Below, one piece after another: positions 49,201-56,809 of a stretch of DNA of 64,000 nt (positions are counted from its first letter, which is position 1; each line of letters opens with the position of its first letter). Origin of the DNA: Heterocephalus glaber (Eukaryota; Chordata; Mammalia; Rodentia; Bathyergidae). The stretch covers positions 4,638,637 to 4,702,636 of the forward strand of contig NW_004624801.1 of assembly GCF_000247695.1 (NCBI RefSeq), given 5' to 3'. The position numbers and the translations under genes are program-made. The notes below the pieces were generated by a model. That model saw only the letters and a program-made list of their open reading frames with translations, did not search any database and was not told where the DNA came from.

Positions 49201-52200
49201 ATGGACTTAACAGCCCAGAGACTGGGGGAAGACCTGGAGGGGGCACCTGACTTCTTGTTGCTGCCCTGCAGTGAGCTCCTCCCCTAAAGCCAGAGCAGGT
49301 TGAGACCACCACAGACTCAGGGAGTGGAACAGCTGAAAGGTCCTCTCGGTCCCTTCTGACTCGGGCTCTCTTCTGTGACCCCCAGAACAGGCGATCTTCT
49401 GCCCTTTGGTTTGGACATGGCCCCCCATGAGCATGTCATCATCCTATAGCTGTGACCACTAGCCAGTTCTTTGTTTTGTTAGAATTGTGTTCTGTGTCTT
49501 CTACTGTTGTCTCCCTGGACTGTAGTTCCCAGAAGGAAGGGGCCCATGGCTGTCTTCATGAGCTGTCCCCAGGTGACCAGAATAGTGCCAGCACCCAGCT
49601 GACACACAGTACATCTTTGTTGAATGGAGGGGATGAGTGAGTGGGTGGTCCTGATTGAGCCTCAGGTTACACAGAGCCACCACAGCTGTCTATGTAGGCT
49701 GCTCCTCATCAGGTACTAGAAGTCTCCCGTCCCCTCGTCACCCTCCAGCTGAGCCTGCCCAGGCCCAGCAGTCCTCATGTGACATGATGTCAGGCCTCAC
49801 CAGCTTCTCACCTCTGCGTCCTCCCTGGCTCCTCACCCCTTGGAGTGTGACTTCCCGTGTGGAACGCAGGTAGATGTGATAGGGCAGAGAATTAGTAGGA
49901 CCAGCCTTGCCCTCGAGGGACTGCTAGCTGTGCTCAGGGTCGGACCCTGACACATCTGGCAGAGAAGCCCAGGATGTCTGGGGATCGCTTAGTGCTCTGT
50001 CCCATCTCCATGCCCCTCTGTGCCTCCTGCGCAGCCTCCAAGCCAGGCATGAGCCGGTGTGTGGGCGTCTGAGCGCCAGGCACCAGTGTGCACTCAGAGC
50101 CACACTCCCTGCTGCGCCTTGTGGTGGCGTCTGTCGCTCACGGTCTGTCACCCTCATTTCACCTTGATTTATGAGCAGACCTGATGAGTTTTTGGAACAG
50201 CTGCCTCCCAGGTTTGGGGCGATCAATCTAGGAGGTAGCTGTTGAGCCCTGCTCCTCCAACAGCCGGGGCGGGGGGAAGATGACAGGGAAAGGGATAAGG
50301 TGCCAGTGGCAGTGGGGTTAGACCTGTGCCCCTCATCTCAGGAGCCCTGCAGGTCCACAGCTCCCGCCCTCTCACTTCCTTTCTGTTCCTTTTCTCTGTC
50401 CATCCAGCAGAATCTGGGGTAAGGGTGTACAGGTTTCCTTGGAACTTGCCTGTTTGGAGGCCAGGCAAGAATACCTCCCTTCCCTCTCCACACCCTGGGG
50501 ACAGCCAGTGCTGCCTGCCATGTGCCTCTGCTCGGGTTGGCTGGGGTCACCCTCAGGCCTCACCAGCCTTTCTGGCCGACACAGAGCAGATGTTCTGACC
50601 TTGTTCTTCTAGACCTGCCCTCCCTGATGAGCCTGTCCCCTCCAGGTCCTTATCCCAGAGCCGCCAGTCCATGAAGTGGTCGTTTTTCAGTGCATCTTCT
50701 TTTCACTCCTGGATGGCTGTGGGCATCAAGCCCTCAAGGGCAGATTTGGTTTTTGGAAATAGACTTTTTGATGAGAATTGAGAGAACCCATTGGGAGCCT
50801 AATCTAGGTAGTAGCATTAATCAAAAGATTGTCAGATACGGTTTTTTTTAGAGTCTCCTTGTGTAGCCCTGGCTGGCCTCAAAGTTGTGATCTTCCTGCC
50901 CGAGTGCTGCGATTACAGGTATGCCACCACTCGAAGCTGAAATGCATTTTATCACCCATTTTATCACCATAGGATGTAGGCCATCCTGAAAGTTCTAGAA
51001 GATATGCCACATCATCATTGACATAAAGATGTAGCCCCCCACGGCAGCTACTTTGGAGATCCCTCCTGTTCGGGGGGGGGCGATGCATAGGCTGTGTGCT
51101 TTATAAAGACAGTTTCATTGCTCTGGAAGCTTACGTCATAACTTCATAAAGAACACCCAGTCAGGGCTGTCCAGAAAGCTTCCCTGAATAAGCAAGCCAG
51201 TTTCTGCCCATATCTCCTCCAACTTCTTGGAGATTTAGGGTTGAGGAGGAAGGTAGACAGAGAAGCACTAGCTGGCAGCCTGGCTGAAAGCAGTGATGGA
51301 GATGTGTGCATCTAGACAGCCAGCTCCTCCCTGCCTTCTTGCCTGCTCACAGGACCCAGAGTCCAAGGCTGAGGTCAAGCAGCAGAGAGACAGCTCGAGG
51401 ATTTCTCCACTGGCCTCTTCCCAAATCCATGTCAGCTTTGCCAAGGTCCTGGAGCAGGGCCATGTGTGGTAGAGGCAGAGCAGCATGTGCATCTTACCTG
51501 GCAGCAGCTGCCCCCTTGGCCTGGGCTGAGTGCCCTGCCTGTAGTGGCACAACTGCCTGCTTCAGCCTCCTAGATAACTGTCTACCAGGTAGCCCTACCC
51601 CGATCCATTACCTGTCCCTGCTCAGTGGCTTTGTAACCCTGGCACCCAAGACTCCCCTCCCCACTAGCCTTTGCCCATTCTCCCACATCTTGCAGGCCAG
51701 GTCTTCCTCACAGACCTCTGCCAAGCACAATCCTCCTGCAGCCTCCCCAGGAATCACTGGGATGAGCCACATTCCCCAGGGCCTAGACTAAGACACAAGG
51801 AACTGGGTCGCTGCTTCCCCTTGACTAGCCAGGACTGGGAAGATTTGTGACGCCCTGGAGCAACAGGAGTAGTGGGATGGAGCCAGCTGTGAAGGGTGGA
51901 AACAAATCATCTTTTTTATTGGCAATTTTCACAGGGCTGTTCCCTCACTCCCTTCCTATCCCCGACAGTGTCATGCAGTTCTGATTAAAAGTAATAGATG
52001 ATTCTGCCCTCCTCTCCATTGTCATTGTGGGAAGACATCAGCCTGGCTTCCTGTGCGTCCCGGCAGAATGACCTCTCCCTGCCATGTTGGGTCCTGAAGG
52101 AGACAGAGGAGGTCCCCAGCCTTCTTCCCCAGGAAGAGCCCTGAGCCTCTGCTGGGACTGGCAGGAGCTGCCTGCTGGGCTCTGCTGGCGCACTGTTCTT

Positions 52201-54141
52201 CACGCTCGCTGCAGTGCCCACCAAGAAGTGTCACATCTTCCCGTGGCTTTGGCTCGGGGACCAGGGCACAGGCTGGAGGGGCTGCAAGATCTGTTCTGAA
52301 CAGAGACAGCAGGGGTTTGTAATCTCCACAATGGAGATGGGGATACTGATGGTCTCTGTGTGTGCTGAGTCCCTAACAGTGACAGTTCTGGGTAAGCAGG
52401 GTAGCAGATACAGAGGCCAGAGAGCCACAGAAGGATCTAGAAGTACCATCTTCTCCGACTGCCAGGGATTCTTATGCATAGGTTGCTCAGCTCTTCCTGA
52501 ACACCGCTGTGTGCAGGCAGCCTGCTGTTTCACTCAGCTACCTTCAGAGAGCACTTCTGGAGGACAGGCTGGCGGGCCAGTGTCCTGATGGTGGGCCCAA
52601 GAGGAAGGCCGTTCTACAAGCCAGCCCCGTCTCCATCCACAGTGGAAGCCTGACTGCTCTGAGTAATGTCCCAGGCCGTCTTCTGCTTCTGCAGCATATC
52701 CCCCGTCCCCCAACTTCCACCAGGCTCAGGAGAACAGAGCCAGGTGCCATTGGTCTCCAGCCTTACTGGCAGCAGTTCAGCACTCCACAGTCCTCAGCAC
52801 TTCCCCTCCATGCCATTTCTTCCCTGGAGTGGCCAGTGGCCACTTCCTGCCTGCTCTAGACCTGGGCATCCACCTGTGCACAGCATTCCTGCTTTTTTAC
52901 CCTCAGCAAATCTGGCAGATGCTCTCGGCCCAGGAGGACACCTTCTTCCAAATGCTCTGTGCCCTTCTGCCTTCCGCACCCCACCAGCACCCGGACAGAA
53001 ATCTTTTAAACCAAGGGAGGAAGGAGGAGCATTCATGCAGACCCAGGAGCTGGCAGAGAGCCCTCGAGAGGGCCCTTGGCACTGGGGGTAGGGAGCTGGT
53101 AGTGCTGGCTAGGGCTGGTTCACTGTGCTGATCACCTCCCTGCTCTGGAACATGCCCAAACTCCCCCTCCACTGGAGAAGGAAGGAAGGAGAACAGGACA
53201 GGGAGAGGGATGCATGGAACATTAAGTTCAACCACTGTTGACCTGCCCAAGAACATGGATTTGGGATTGCATGAAACTACATTTAAAGATTCTTTCTTGC
53301 TGCCCCCCACCCCCCAGCAAAACTGCTTGGGGCAGGGTGATTCCATCCACACTGGCTGACTGCCCTATCTTGTTTTCCAGCTTTCACCATCATGATCGTC
53401 CTGGCCCTGGTCCGAATCGGGAAGGGCCAAGGGGAGGGGCACCCGCCCCTGGCCGACTTCTCAGGGGTCCGGAACCTGTTTGGGGTGTGCGTGTACTCCT
53501 TCATGTGCCAGCACTCCCTGCCGTCCCTCATCACCCCTGTGTCCTCCAAGCGCCACCTCACACACCTGGTGTTCCTGGACTACGTGCTGATCCTGGCCTT
53601 CTATGGCCTCCTGTCCTTCACTGCCATCTTCTGCTTCCGTGGTGACAGCCTCATGGACATGTACACACTCAACTTTGCTCGCTGTGATGTCGTAGGCCTG
53701 GCTGCCATCCGCTTCTTCCTGGGCCTCTTCCCTGTCTTCACCATCAGCACCAACTTCCCCATCATTGCCGTGACTCTACGCAACAACTGGAAGACACTCT
53801 TCCACCGAGAGGGCGGCACGTACCCGTGGGTGGTGGACCGCGTGGTGTTCCCCACCATCACCCTGGTGCCCCCTGTGCTGGTGGCCTTCTGCACCCATGA
53901 CCTGGAGTCCCTGGTGGGCATCACAGGGGCCTATGCGGGTACTGGCATCCAGTACGTTATCCCTGCCTTCCTGGTGTACCTCTGCCGCAAGGACACTCAG
54001 CTGGCCTTCGGCTACGGGACTGTCAACAAGCACAGGTCCCCATTCCGCCACACATTCTGGGTGGGCTTCGTGCTCCTCTGGGCCTTCTCCTGCTTCATTT
54101 TCGTCACAGCCAACATTGTCCTCAGCGAGACCAAGCTCTGA
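2709..54141 (+). CDS. TMEM104: TMEM104 complete coding region (9 coding exons)
   Basis: Joining 2709-2753, 9527-9648, 12323-12404, 12804-12900, 13636-13716, 17357-17456, 17803-17911, 39674-39767 and 53381-54141 gives 1491 bases: 496 codons plus TGA, the same length as human TMEM104 as I know it. Every junction is GT-AG and in phase. The start MAGEITETGELYS has a strong Kozak context (A at -3, G at +4). The protein is multi-pass with about 10-11 hydrophobic segments (for example residues 16-36, 39-63, 144-168, 213-228, 239-255). An acidic serine-rich loop lies at 84-100. Two N-glycosylation sequons, N181-D-S and N193-D-T, lie in a Cys-containing loop after the third segment. The family resembles SLC38/AAAP amino-acid transporters, but substrate and transport have not been established. 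No frameshift or missing segment is seen. The gene is divergent from NAT9 and convergent with GRIN2C. Confidence 0.95.
2865..2965 (+). repeat. ID SINE with target-site duplication
   Basis: tRNA-derived ID copy (GCTCAGTGG A-box region, GAGTTCAATTCC B box, GGTACC end, A-rich GAAA tail). It is flanked by AGACCCTGAT at about 2855 and 2965, a target-site duplication. Confidence 0.8.
4068..4114. repeat. (TC)n simple repeat
   Basis: Pyrimidine dinucleotide tract of TCTCTC interrupted by TTTCTG and GTC. Confidence 0.9.
4125..4259 (-). repeat. B1 SINE (antisense)
   Basis: Antisense B1 with CTCCTGCCTCAGCCTCCTGAG and GGGATTAACATGCG; the left TC tract may include its degraded tail. Confidence 0.8.
4810..4965 (-). 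repeat. B1 SINE (antisense)
   Basis: T-rich tail, TTTGAGACAAGGTGTGG, two CCCAGGCTGG-type units and CTCAGCCTCCCAAGTGCC; a full-length antisense B1 with the internal quasi-duplication. Confidence 0.88.
5641..6040. repeat. URR1-like rodent DNA-transposon remnant
   Basis: The sequence from TTACTTTCCTCATTGCTAGG, through GAGAGGCTTATTTTTGGCT, GGTTCATGGAGG, GGAAGCAGAGAGAGAAT and 'CCCACCTATGAGCACTTGAGG', to 'GACATCTAGATATAAACC' follows a dispersed rodent repeat I associate with the non-autonomous hAT family URR1. The family name is from memory; that it is a repeat is likelier than its exact name. Confidence 0.5.
6326..6485 (+). repeat. B1 SINE
   Basis: Sense B1: CCTGGGTGTGGTGATGCAT, TACTCAGGAGGCTGAGGCAG, duplicated GCCTGGGCTACATAATTCA/GCCTGAACTACA units and an A-rich tail. 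Confidence 0.88.
6485..6900 (+). repeat. L2 LINE fragment interrupted by an ID insertion
   Basis: TGCACAATCTGATTCCAGCC, TTTGTACCTGGAAGACTCTTCC, CAGTGCCATCTTTCAGAATCC and, after the ID element, ACTTAAATGTCCTTCCAAGC follow the order of L2 3' sequence (clinic-typical 'TGGAATGCTCTTCC...CAAATGTCACCTCCTC' region) with ancient divergence. Confidence 0.55.
6668..6744 (+). repeat. ID SINE with target-site duplication
   Basis: GGGATTTAGCTCAGTGGTG core, shortened middle, GGTACC end. Flanks AGAATCCGACTTAA (6654-6667) and AGAACCTGACTTAA (6745-6758) form a 14-base duplication within L2 sequence. Confidence 0.85.
7361..7508 (+). repeat. B1 SINE
   Basis: Sense B1 with GCCAGGTATGGTGGTCACAG, CCCAGCACTTGGGAGCCTGA and CCCTATCTCAAAAAAG. 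Confidence 0.9.
7531..7692 (+). repeat. B1 SINE
   Basis: A second sense B1 immediately after the previous one: GCTGAGTGTGGTGGCTCACA, CCCAGCACTCGGGAGGCTG and a long A tail. The two are in head-to-tail order but differ in sequence, so they are separate insertions. Confidence 0.9.
7984..8111 (-). repeat. ID SINE (antisense) with long tail and target-site duplication
   Basis: Antisense ID body (CTGGTACCAGGGATCGAACT to GCTAAATCCCCAGCC) with a TG/T-rich tail. CAATCTCTGTCTT at 7971-7983 and 8112-8124 is an exact 13-base target-site duplication, so the (TG)n and T-rich tract belong to the element's tail. Confidence 0.85.
8214..8300 (-). repeat. ID SINE (antisense), older
   Basis: CCATACTGGGAGTTGAACTC, GACCTTGCGTTTGCCAGGTA and CTTCATCCCCAGCC; diverged antisense ID copy with no clear target-site duplication. 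Confidence 0.7.
8312..8413 (-). repeat. ID SINE (antisense) with target-site duplication
   Basis: T tail, GGTACCTGGGATCAAACTCA, GCTCAATCCCCGGCCCC. Flanks CCAGAGCCATCTC (8299-8311) and CCAGAGCTATCTC (8414-8426) are a 13-base duplication that overlaps the end of the preceding ID, so this insertion is the younger. Confidence 0.85.
8526..8620 (-). repeat. B1 SINE fragment (antisense)
   Basis: GTGCCTCAGCCTCCCAAGTG and GGGATTACAGGGA identify a truncated antisense B1. Confidence 0.8.
9172..9296 (+). repeat. B1 SINE
   Basis: GGCTGGGCATGGTGGCACAC, CTCGGGAGGCTGAGGCAG and ATGTCTCAAAGATAAAC; sense B1 lacking the internal duplication. Confidence 0.9.
9527..9648 (+). CDS. TMEM104: TMEM104 exon 3
   Basis: Acceptor GTGGTTCCAG, donor GTAAGA. 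The 122 bases encode residues 16-55 and two bases of Ser56, covering the first hydrophobic segment (VGLVYMFNLIVGTGALTMPK) and the start of the second. GTGALTMP is the unwound-helix signature region typical of AAAP-type transporters. Human has Phe where this copy has Leu in FLGLMS. Confidence 0.95.
9876..9957 (+). repeat. ID SINE with target-site duplication
   Basis: GGCCGGGGATTTAGCTCAG core, GGTACC end and short A tail, flanked by AAAAGTTGACA-like duplications at about 9866 and 9957. Confidence 0.85.
10157..10245 (+). repeat. ID SINE with target-site duplication
   Basis: Near-consensus ID (GGGATTTAGCTCAGTGG, GAGTTCGATCCC, A tail). AGATAATTCACCA before and at 10246-10258 is an exact duplication. 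Confidence 0.9.
11693..11789 (+). repeat. ID SINE with target-site duplication
   Basis: GGGCCGGGGATTTAGCTCAG, intact-looking B box GAGTTCGATCCC and a long A tail. Flanks AGATGCAGACCAT and AGATGCAGGCCAT differ by one base. Confidence 0.9.
12323..12404 (+). CDS. TMEM104: TMEM104 exon 4
   Basis: Acceptor CTCCCCCCTCAG, donor GTATGT; 82 bases, completing Ser56 and encoding residues 57-83: the end of transmembrane segment 2 and the basic AQLRWKRMETHK that follows. The open frame continues past both splice sites, so splice signals and homology rather than the frame define the exon. Confidence 0.95.
12804..12900 (+). CDS. TMEM104: TMEM104 exon 5
   Basis: Acceptor CACCTCCTCCCAG, donor GTAAGT; 97 bases, residues 84-115 plus one base of Gln116. 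It encodes the acidic, serine-rich EEEDDDSSTASDSD loop, a likely CK2-type phospho-acceptor cluster facing the cytosol (function inferred). Confidence 0.95.
13301..13373 (+). repeat. ID SINE with target-site duplication
   Basis: CCGGGGATTTAGCTCAGTGG to CCCCGGTACC with almost no A tail; AAATACAGACATGAGG (16 bases) is repeated exactly on both sides (13285-13300 and 13374-13389). Confidence 0.88.
13386..13464 (+). repeat. Older ID-related SINE
   Basis: GCCTCAGTGGTAGGACTCTT and CTGGGTTCCACCCCAGTAG: a diverged tRNA-derived ID relative directly behind the young ID. Part of its start serves as the younger element's target site. Confidence 0.6.
13636..13716 (+). CDS. TMEM104: TMEM104 exon 6
   Basis: Acceptor TTGGCTCTACAG, donor GTAACA; 81 bases. 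It completes Gln116 and encodes residues 117-142 (including FEITDRVEMGQMASMFFNK), ending with the first base of Val143. It leads into transmembrane segment 3. Confidence 0.95.
14055..14173 (-). repeat. B1 SINE (antisense)
   Basis: GGTCTCGCTGCATAGCCCAG, CCTCAGCCTCCCAAGTGCTA and GGATTACAGACGTG. Confidence 0.85.
15803..15898 (+). repeat. ID SINE with target-site duplication
   Basis: GAGATTTAGCTCAGTGGTG, GAGTTCAATCCCCAGTACTG and A tail; flanks ACTTGTGTCTGCA and ACGTGTGTGTGCA are an imperfect 13-base duplication. Confidence 0.82.
15912..16107 (+). repeat. B1-dID-like composite SINE
   Basis: A B1-type left part (CAGATGTGGTGGTGCAGGCC, CTGGGAGACTGAGGCAGAAG), then AACCTGGGCAACTCAGCAAC and an ID-type right part (AGTGTAGCTCAGTG, CCAATCCCCAGTA). 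This is the old composite family shared by squirrels, dormice and other non-murid rodents. Confidence 0.65.
16421..16504 (-). repeat. ID SINE (antisense) with G12 tract and target-site duplication
   Basis: Antisense ID ending GCTAAATCCTCAGCCC; its tail side is a run of 12 G (16421-16432) instead of T. TCTGCCCCTGATT (16408-16420) and TCTGCCCCCGATT (16505-16517) form the duplication. Confidence 0.85.
17357..17456 (+). CDS. TMEM104: TMEM104 exon 7
   Basis: Acceptor GTTGTTTTCAG, donor GTGAGT; 100 bases, residues 143-175 plus two bases of Cys176. It encodes the hydrophobic segment starting GVNLFYFCIIIYLYGDLAIY and the AAVPFSLMQVT that follows. Confidence 0.95.
17457..17802 (+). other. TMEM104: TMEM104 intron 7
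   Basis: A 346-base intron with GTGAGT donor and pyrimidine-rich acceptor. No repeat or other feature seen. Confidence 0.85.
17803..17911 (+). CDS. TMEM104: TMEM104 exon 8
   Basis: Acceptor TTATTCTCCCAG, donor GTGAGT; 109 bases, completing Cys176 and encoding residues 177-212. It carries both N-glycosylation sequons (NDS and NDT) and Cys176, Cys184 and Cys198 of the extramembrane loop, then the conserved CWGPLRRVDAYRIYL. Confidence 0.95.
27909..27977 (-). repeat. Old ID-related SINE (antisense)
   Basis: ATGCTGGGGATCCAATCCAG and CTAGGCAAGTGCTCTACTG are the antisense halves of an older tRNA-type ID copy without a poly(T) tail. Confidence 0.6.
29156..29255 (-). repeat. ID SINE (antisense) with target-site duplication
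   Basis: T-rich tail then GGGGATCAAACTCAGGACTT to GCTAACTCCCCGGCCC; AATCACAGTTTTCT at 29142-29155 and 29256-29269 is an exact 14-base duplication. Confidence 0.9.
30007..30100 (-). repeat. ID SINE (antisense) with target-site duplication
   Basis: CGGTACCAGGGATTGAACTC to GCTAAATCCCCGGCCC; TCCATGGGTTCTTT at 29993-30006 and 30101-30114 is an exact duplication. Confidence 0.9.
31199..31313 (-). repeat. ID SINE (antisense) with (TTTG)n tail and target-site duplication
   Basis: Tail of TTTG units and a G7 run, then GGTACTGGGGATCAAACTTG to GCTAAATCCCCAG; CTAAGTGTGG on both sides (31189 and 31314). Confidence 0.85.
32012..32137 (+). repeat. B1-like SINE
   Basis: GCCAGGCCTAGTCAGACACA, CCAGCTACTCGGGAGGCTTA and GAGGCCAGTCTGGGCAATG with an A tail. 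Confidence 0.75.
32145..32217 (+). repeat. ID SINE inserted in a B1 tail
   Basis: GGCTGGGGATTTAGCTCAGT to CCCCGGTACC; AAAAAAGGAGTGAG at 32131-32144 and 32218-32231 shows insertion just behind the A tail of the B1-like element, producing a new B1+ID pair. Confidence 0.88.
33176..33268 (-). repeat. ID SINE (antisense) with target-site duplication
   Basis: GGTACCAGGGATCAAACTCA to GCTAAATCCCCGGCCC; flanks ACAACAATCACTTTT and ACAACACTCACCTTT, a 15-base duplication with two differences. Confidence 0.85.
34191..34237. repeat. (TG)n microsatellite
   Basis: About 20 uninterrupted TG units followed by TCTGTG; a likely polymorphic microsatellite. Confidence 0.95.
34347..34398 (-). repeat. Old ID-related SINE fragment (antisense)
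   Basis: GCTAGGCAAGCACTCCACCA and CTGAGCCATACCCC: short remnant of an old ID-type element. Confidence 0.5.
34620..35060 (+). repeat. Possible ancient interspersed repeat
   Basis: GAGCCCTTCCTGGGTGCTGG, ACAGTCCTTGCCCTCACGG and GAGCAGGCCATAGAAGG echo, in order, an ancient mammalian repeat of the 'TGTGCCAGGCACTGTGCTAG...GTCCCTGCCCTCAAGG' type. Highly diverged; family not assigned. Confidence 0.3.
35888..35975 (-). repeat. ID SINE (antisense) with target-site duplication
   Basis: GGTACCGGGGATCAAACTCG to GCTAAATCCCCAGCC; TCAGTCCCTGGTTCT (35873-35887) and TCAGTCCTTGGTTCT (35976-35990) differ by one base. Confidence 0.88.
36246..36391 (-). repeat. B1 SINE (antisense)
   Basis: TTTGAGATAAAATCTCACTA, TATGTAGCCCAGGCTGGCCT and GATTACAGGCATGTGCCACC. 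Confidence 0.9.
39674..39767 (+). CDS. TMEM104: TMEM104 exon 9
   Basis: Acceptor CGTTCCTCCCCCAG, donor GTGAGT; 94 bases, residues 213-243 plus one base of Ala244. It encodes AAFTLLLGPFTFFDVQKTKY and ILTSLMRWI. This small exon is isolated between introns of 21.8 and 13.6 kb. Confidence 0.95.
40511..40642 (+). repeat. B1 SINE
   Basis: GGCTGGGCATTGTGGTACAC, GGAGGCTGAGGCAGGAGGAT and CCATCTCAAAAATAAAAAG. Confidence 0.85.
40660..40766 (+). repeat. B1 SINE (shorter copy)
   Basis: AGGTAGTGCACACCTGTAAT, CCCAGCACTTATAAGG and CTTGTCTCAAAAACGG; a second B1 immediately after the first. Confidence 0.8.
40827..40937 (+). repeat. ID SINE with target-site duplication
   Basis: GGCGGGGATTTAGCTCAGTG, GAGTTCGATCTCTGGTACC, A tail then AAAT-type tail; TACTAAATAA before (40817) and after (40938). 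Confidence 0.85.
47100..47225 (-). repeat. B1 SINE (antisense)
   Basis: TTTGAAGACAGCATCTCGCT, ATGTAGTGCAGGCCCAACC and CCTCAGCCTCCAAGGG; diverged antisense B1 preceded by a TTTGG-rich tail. Confidence 0.8.
47284..47480 (+). repeat. B1-dID-like composite SINE
   Basis: CACTGGGCTCAGTGGCACAA, TTGGGAAGCTGAAGCAGGAG, CCTGAGCAACTTAGCAAGAC, then the ID-type half GGGCTGGGGATGTAGCTCAG and GAGTGCCCCTGGATTTGATC. An old composite SINE followed by a purine-rich tail. Confidence 0.8.
49450..49645 (+). repeat. L2 LINE 3' end
   Basis: CCTGGACTGTAGTTCCCAGA, GGGCCCATGGCTGTCTTCAT, AATAGTGCCAGCACCCAGC and TACATCTTTGTTGAATGGA follow the L2 3' consensus order (agcaccttgaggg..., frequent 'agtgcctggcacatagtagg', 'ttgttgaatgaatg'). 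Confidence 0.6.
50840..50942 (-). repeat. Old B1 SINE (antisense)
   Basis: GTGTAGCCCTGGCTGGCCTC, AGTGCTGCGATTACAGGTAT and GCCACCACTCGAAGC. Confidence 0.75.
53381..54141 (+). CDS. TMEM104: TMEM104 exon 10 (terminal coding exon)
   Basis: Acceptor CTTGTTTTCCAG; encodes residues 244-496 and the TGA at 54139-54141, just over half the protein in one exon. It contains about six further hydrophobic segments, the highly conserved block around FSGVRNLFGVCVYSFMCQH, and a C-terminus ending IVLSETKL. The long antisense open frames here are shadows of this conserved coding frame. Confidence 0.97.
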
Positions 54142-56809
54142 TGGCAGGACATTCCTGGTGACAAGAGGGCTGGGGGCAAGATTTAGTTGCCACCAGGCCT
54201 TCGTGGGCAGGCAAGGCAGGGGCTCCCAAGGGGACCTCCTCAGCTGGGGGTCTCTGCCAGGATCTGCCTGATCTGCACCTGGCGTTGCCCACTGGGGCAG
54301 CATGTGGCTGCTCCCAGGTTCTAGAAGGTACCCCTCTGTTTTACACTCCACCCCTACCCCTGGAGGTGGGCTCCTCCCTCTGGGGTGGAAGAGGCAGTGC
54401 TGGCACTGCCACTATTTATACCAGACCCTGTGTCCCTCCTCCTCCCTCCTCAGCCCCTCCTTCGTCCTTGCCTGTCCACTAGCAACTGCTGCCACTTCAG
54501 GGGCCGATCCCAGGCCATAGCCACCCTAACTCAGCCTGCCCGTGACAGGCAAGGCCCACCTTCCTGCTACACCTGAGAGTTGCAAAGTGGCACTCCTAGG
54601 GGTAAGCCTGGCTAGCCCCAGTGACAAGAACAGAAAGTGTTAGTTGGCATCAGGGTCCCCAGTCCAGAGCTGTGAGGACCCTCGCTGTGGGTGCCAGCTC
54701 TGGGCGGCAGGAAGATGGAACAGGCCTTCCGCAGGGCACACAGCAGCCTGTAAGCTGGGTTTGAAGCTGGGGGAGGTCCGGCCTCCTGAGCATCAGCCCA
54801 GCTCACCACGATGCTCTGCTCCAACACTAAGGCGGCCCCCTTGGAGTCTGGCCGTGAGTGCTCGGCAGTCACTCCCTCTGTATTCCTGGGTGCCATAGGC
54901 TGGATAGAGCACCTGCCACCATTTCTGTGGCAGGAGGCCAGGTTCCCAGTCACCTCTTGCTCTCCATCACACATACTCCTGCTGGGCTGGCCACTTTGGA
55001 AACAGGTGACTCCAGTGAACTGCATTTTCCATGTGCCTTCTGCTTCAGGCCTGGGGGTCTTTCCTGACCCTGGCTTCCCCCGACACTGGGCCTGGTCGCA
55101 TCCATCCTGGAGCCCAGAGCATCTTGCCTCTGGAGGATCTGGGGGCTCAAGTTCCTGCCCCTCCCTCTTGATTTCAGTGCCTTGCCCAGCCCTGTGTGGG
55201 AGCCTTCCCCGCCTCCTCCCTTCTGTGTCTCACCATCTTTAAAGCTTGGATAGTGGGATGATGCCAGGTGTCCTGGGGCCCAGGGCAGGAGTTGCAGGGA
55301 ATGGGCTTCTGCAGGTAGCACCCCTCCACCTCTGACTTGGCACCCCTGTCTCTGAGAGTCCTAGGTCATAACTGGCCTCAGTCTGCTTTCTCACCGCTGT
55401 TGCCTGCCTGCAGTTCTCACAGCTTTCCCCACATGTCATCAGCTTCCATCCATGTGAAAAGAAACACTCCTTCCCCATCTGCCATAGTGGCACCTTCCCA
55501 GGAGGCCTTGCCCCGGATTGTACCAAGAGGCCAGCACCATGGTGGGGAAGCCAGGAATGACAAAGACCTGCTAGTCGCCGTGTGCTTGGGCTTTCCCTGA
55601 AGCTGCCCAGCTATTTTCTGAGAACTCAGTTAAAACATCTGTACTTACCCTTCTCCAATTACATTCCCTCTTGCTTAAGGACAAAGCAAATTAAATCATC
55701 CTGCTGCCTCAGGCTCCAAACCAAATTTTGGGCGCAAATTTATTGGCATCATAAAGCCCAGGTTGATTTATGTGACAATCTGGAGCCACACACGGTAGAG
55801 TCTGGTAGCTGTGTTCCCCTCCACCTCCAAGCCAGGGCAGCCCTAGCCCTGGAGGCAGTTGGCCCAAGGTGACTGCATGGCTGATGCCAAGCTGGGGCCC
55901 TTCCCACTACCACTGTCTGGTTTCTTTGCTCCTCTATCTCCACCTGCTGTCTGTTCTGCTAGAGGTCACCTTTTTCTACACCACCAGGCCTCTGCCGCTG
56001 ACAGCCAGGCAGGCTGGAGGAAATAGAAGACCCTAATAGCTAGATATTAGGGTGATGCTCACTATGTACATTAGACCTAGTCAGCTACAAGGTTTTCTGT
56101 CAACTCTGTGAGGTGGGCAAGTTAGGTCATGATTTCCATTTCCAGAGGGGCCTGGGGATCAGTGATGGGGAGGAACCAGAGGATGCCAGCCCAGCCTGGC
56201 CCCGGGTACAGGTGTCACTGTGGAAAAGACATTAAACCCAGCATCCTCCAGTGATGTCATCCACCTGGACCAGTCCCAAGGGCCGGCAAGGTCAAGGTGG
56301 GCGTAATGTTCTTCATTTCACTCCCTGCCAAAGCACCAAGCCCACCTGAGCACTGGAACCTGGTGCCAGCAGCCCTAGGTGTTCTTCACCCAAGGCTAGA
56401 GAGGTGGCAGAGGCCTGGAGTTAGGGCAGGTGGCAGGTGACAGGCTGGGAGGCACTGCTGAGTGTTGGAAGGTGTTCGTGGGCACAGGGCCAGGCCCGGG
56501 GCCACACAGCTGTGCTCCCCACACAGGTCAGGAGCAGCCTCAGCAACAGGCTGATGTCAGAGCTGCTCTGCTGCCCAGGGGAAGTGACTGGCAGTGCCAG
56601 GCCTGGGAGAGTAGAAGGCTGAGACTTCAGCCTGCCCAGAATCAGAGTCCCAAACAAGGCTCACTCCCATCAAGGGCCACAGAAAAGCTGGCTCTTAGAG
56701 ACCAGATTCAGGCTGCAGGAGAGCCCTGCCGTCTCCCCCCTTGAGCCTGGGGCCTGCAGTGTCAACTGCACACTGAAGAAGTAGCCTGTAAGGAGGGCAT
56801 TCTGTGTGC

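Larger units (their letters stand above)
39768..53380 (+). other. TMEM104: TMEM104 intron 9 (13.6 kb)
   Basis: Contains two B1 SINEs (40511, 40660), a young ID (40827), a B1 (about 47100, minus), a B1-dID-like SINE (47284), an L2 3' end (about 49450-49645) and an old B1 (50840, minus). The stretches 41000-47080, 47490-49440 and 51000-53380 are mostly unique GC-rich sequence with a few AT-rich blocks (43.4, 45.3 and 51.1 kb). Open frames of 150-195 codons here match nothing I recognise. Confidence 0.7.

Noticed and set aside
53601..54351. Antisense open frames of 107-191 codons opposite TMEM104 exon 10
   Set aside because: Mirror frames of a strongly conserved coding exon; no recognisable protein or splice signals.
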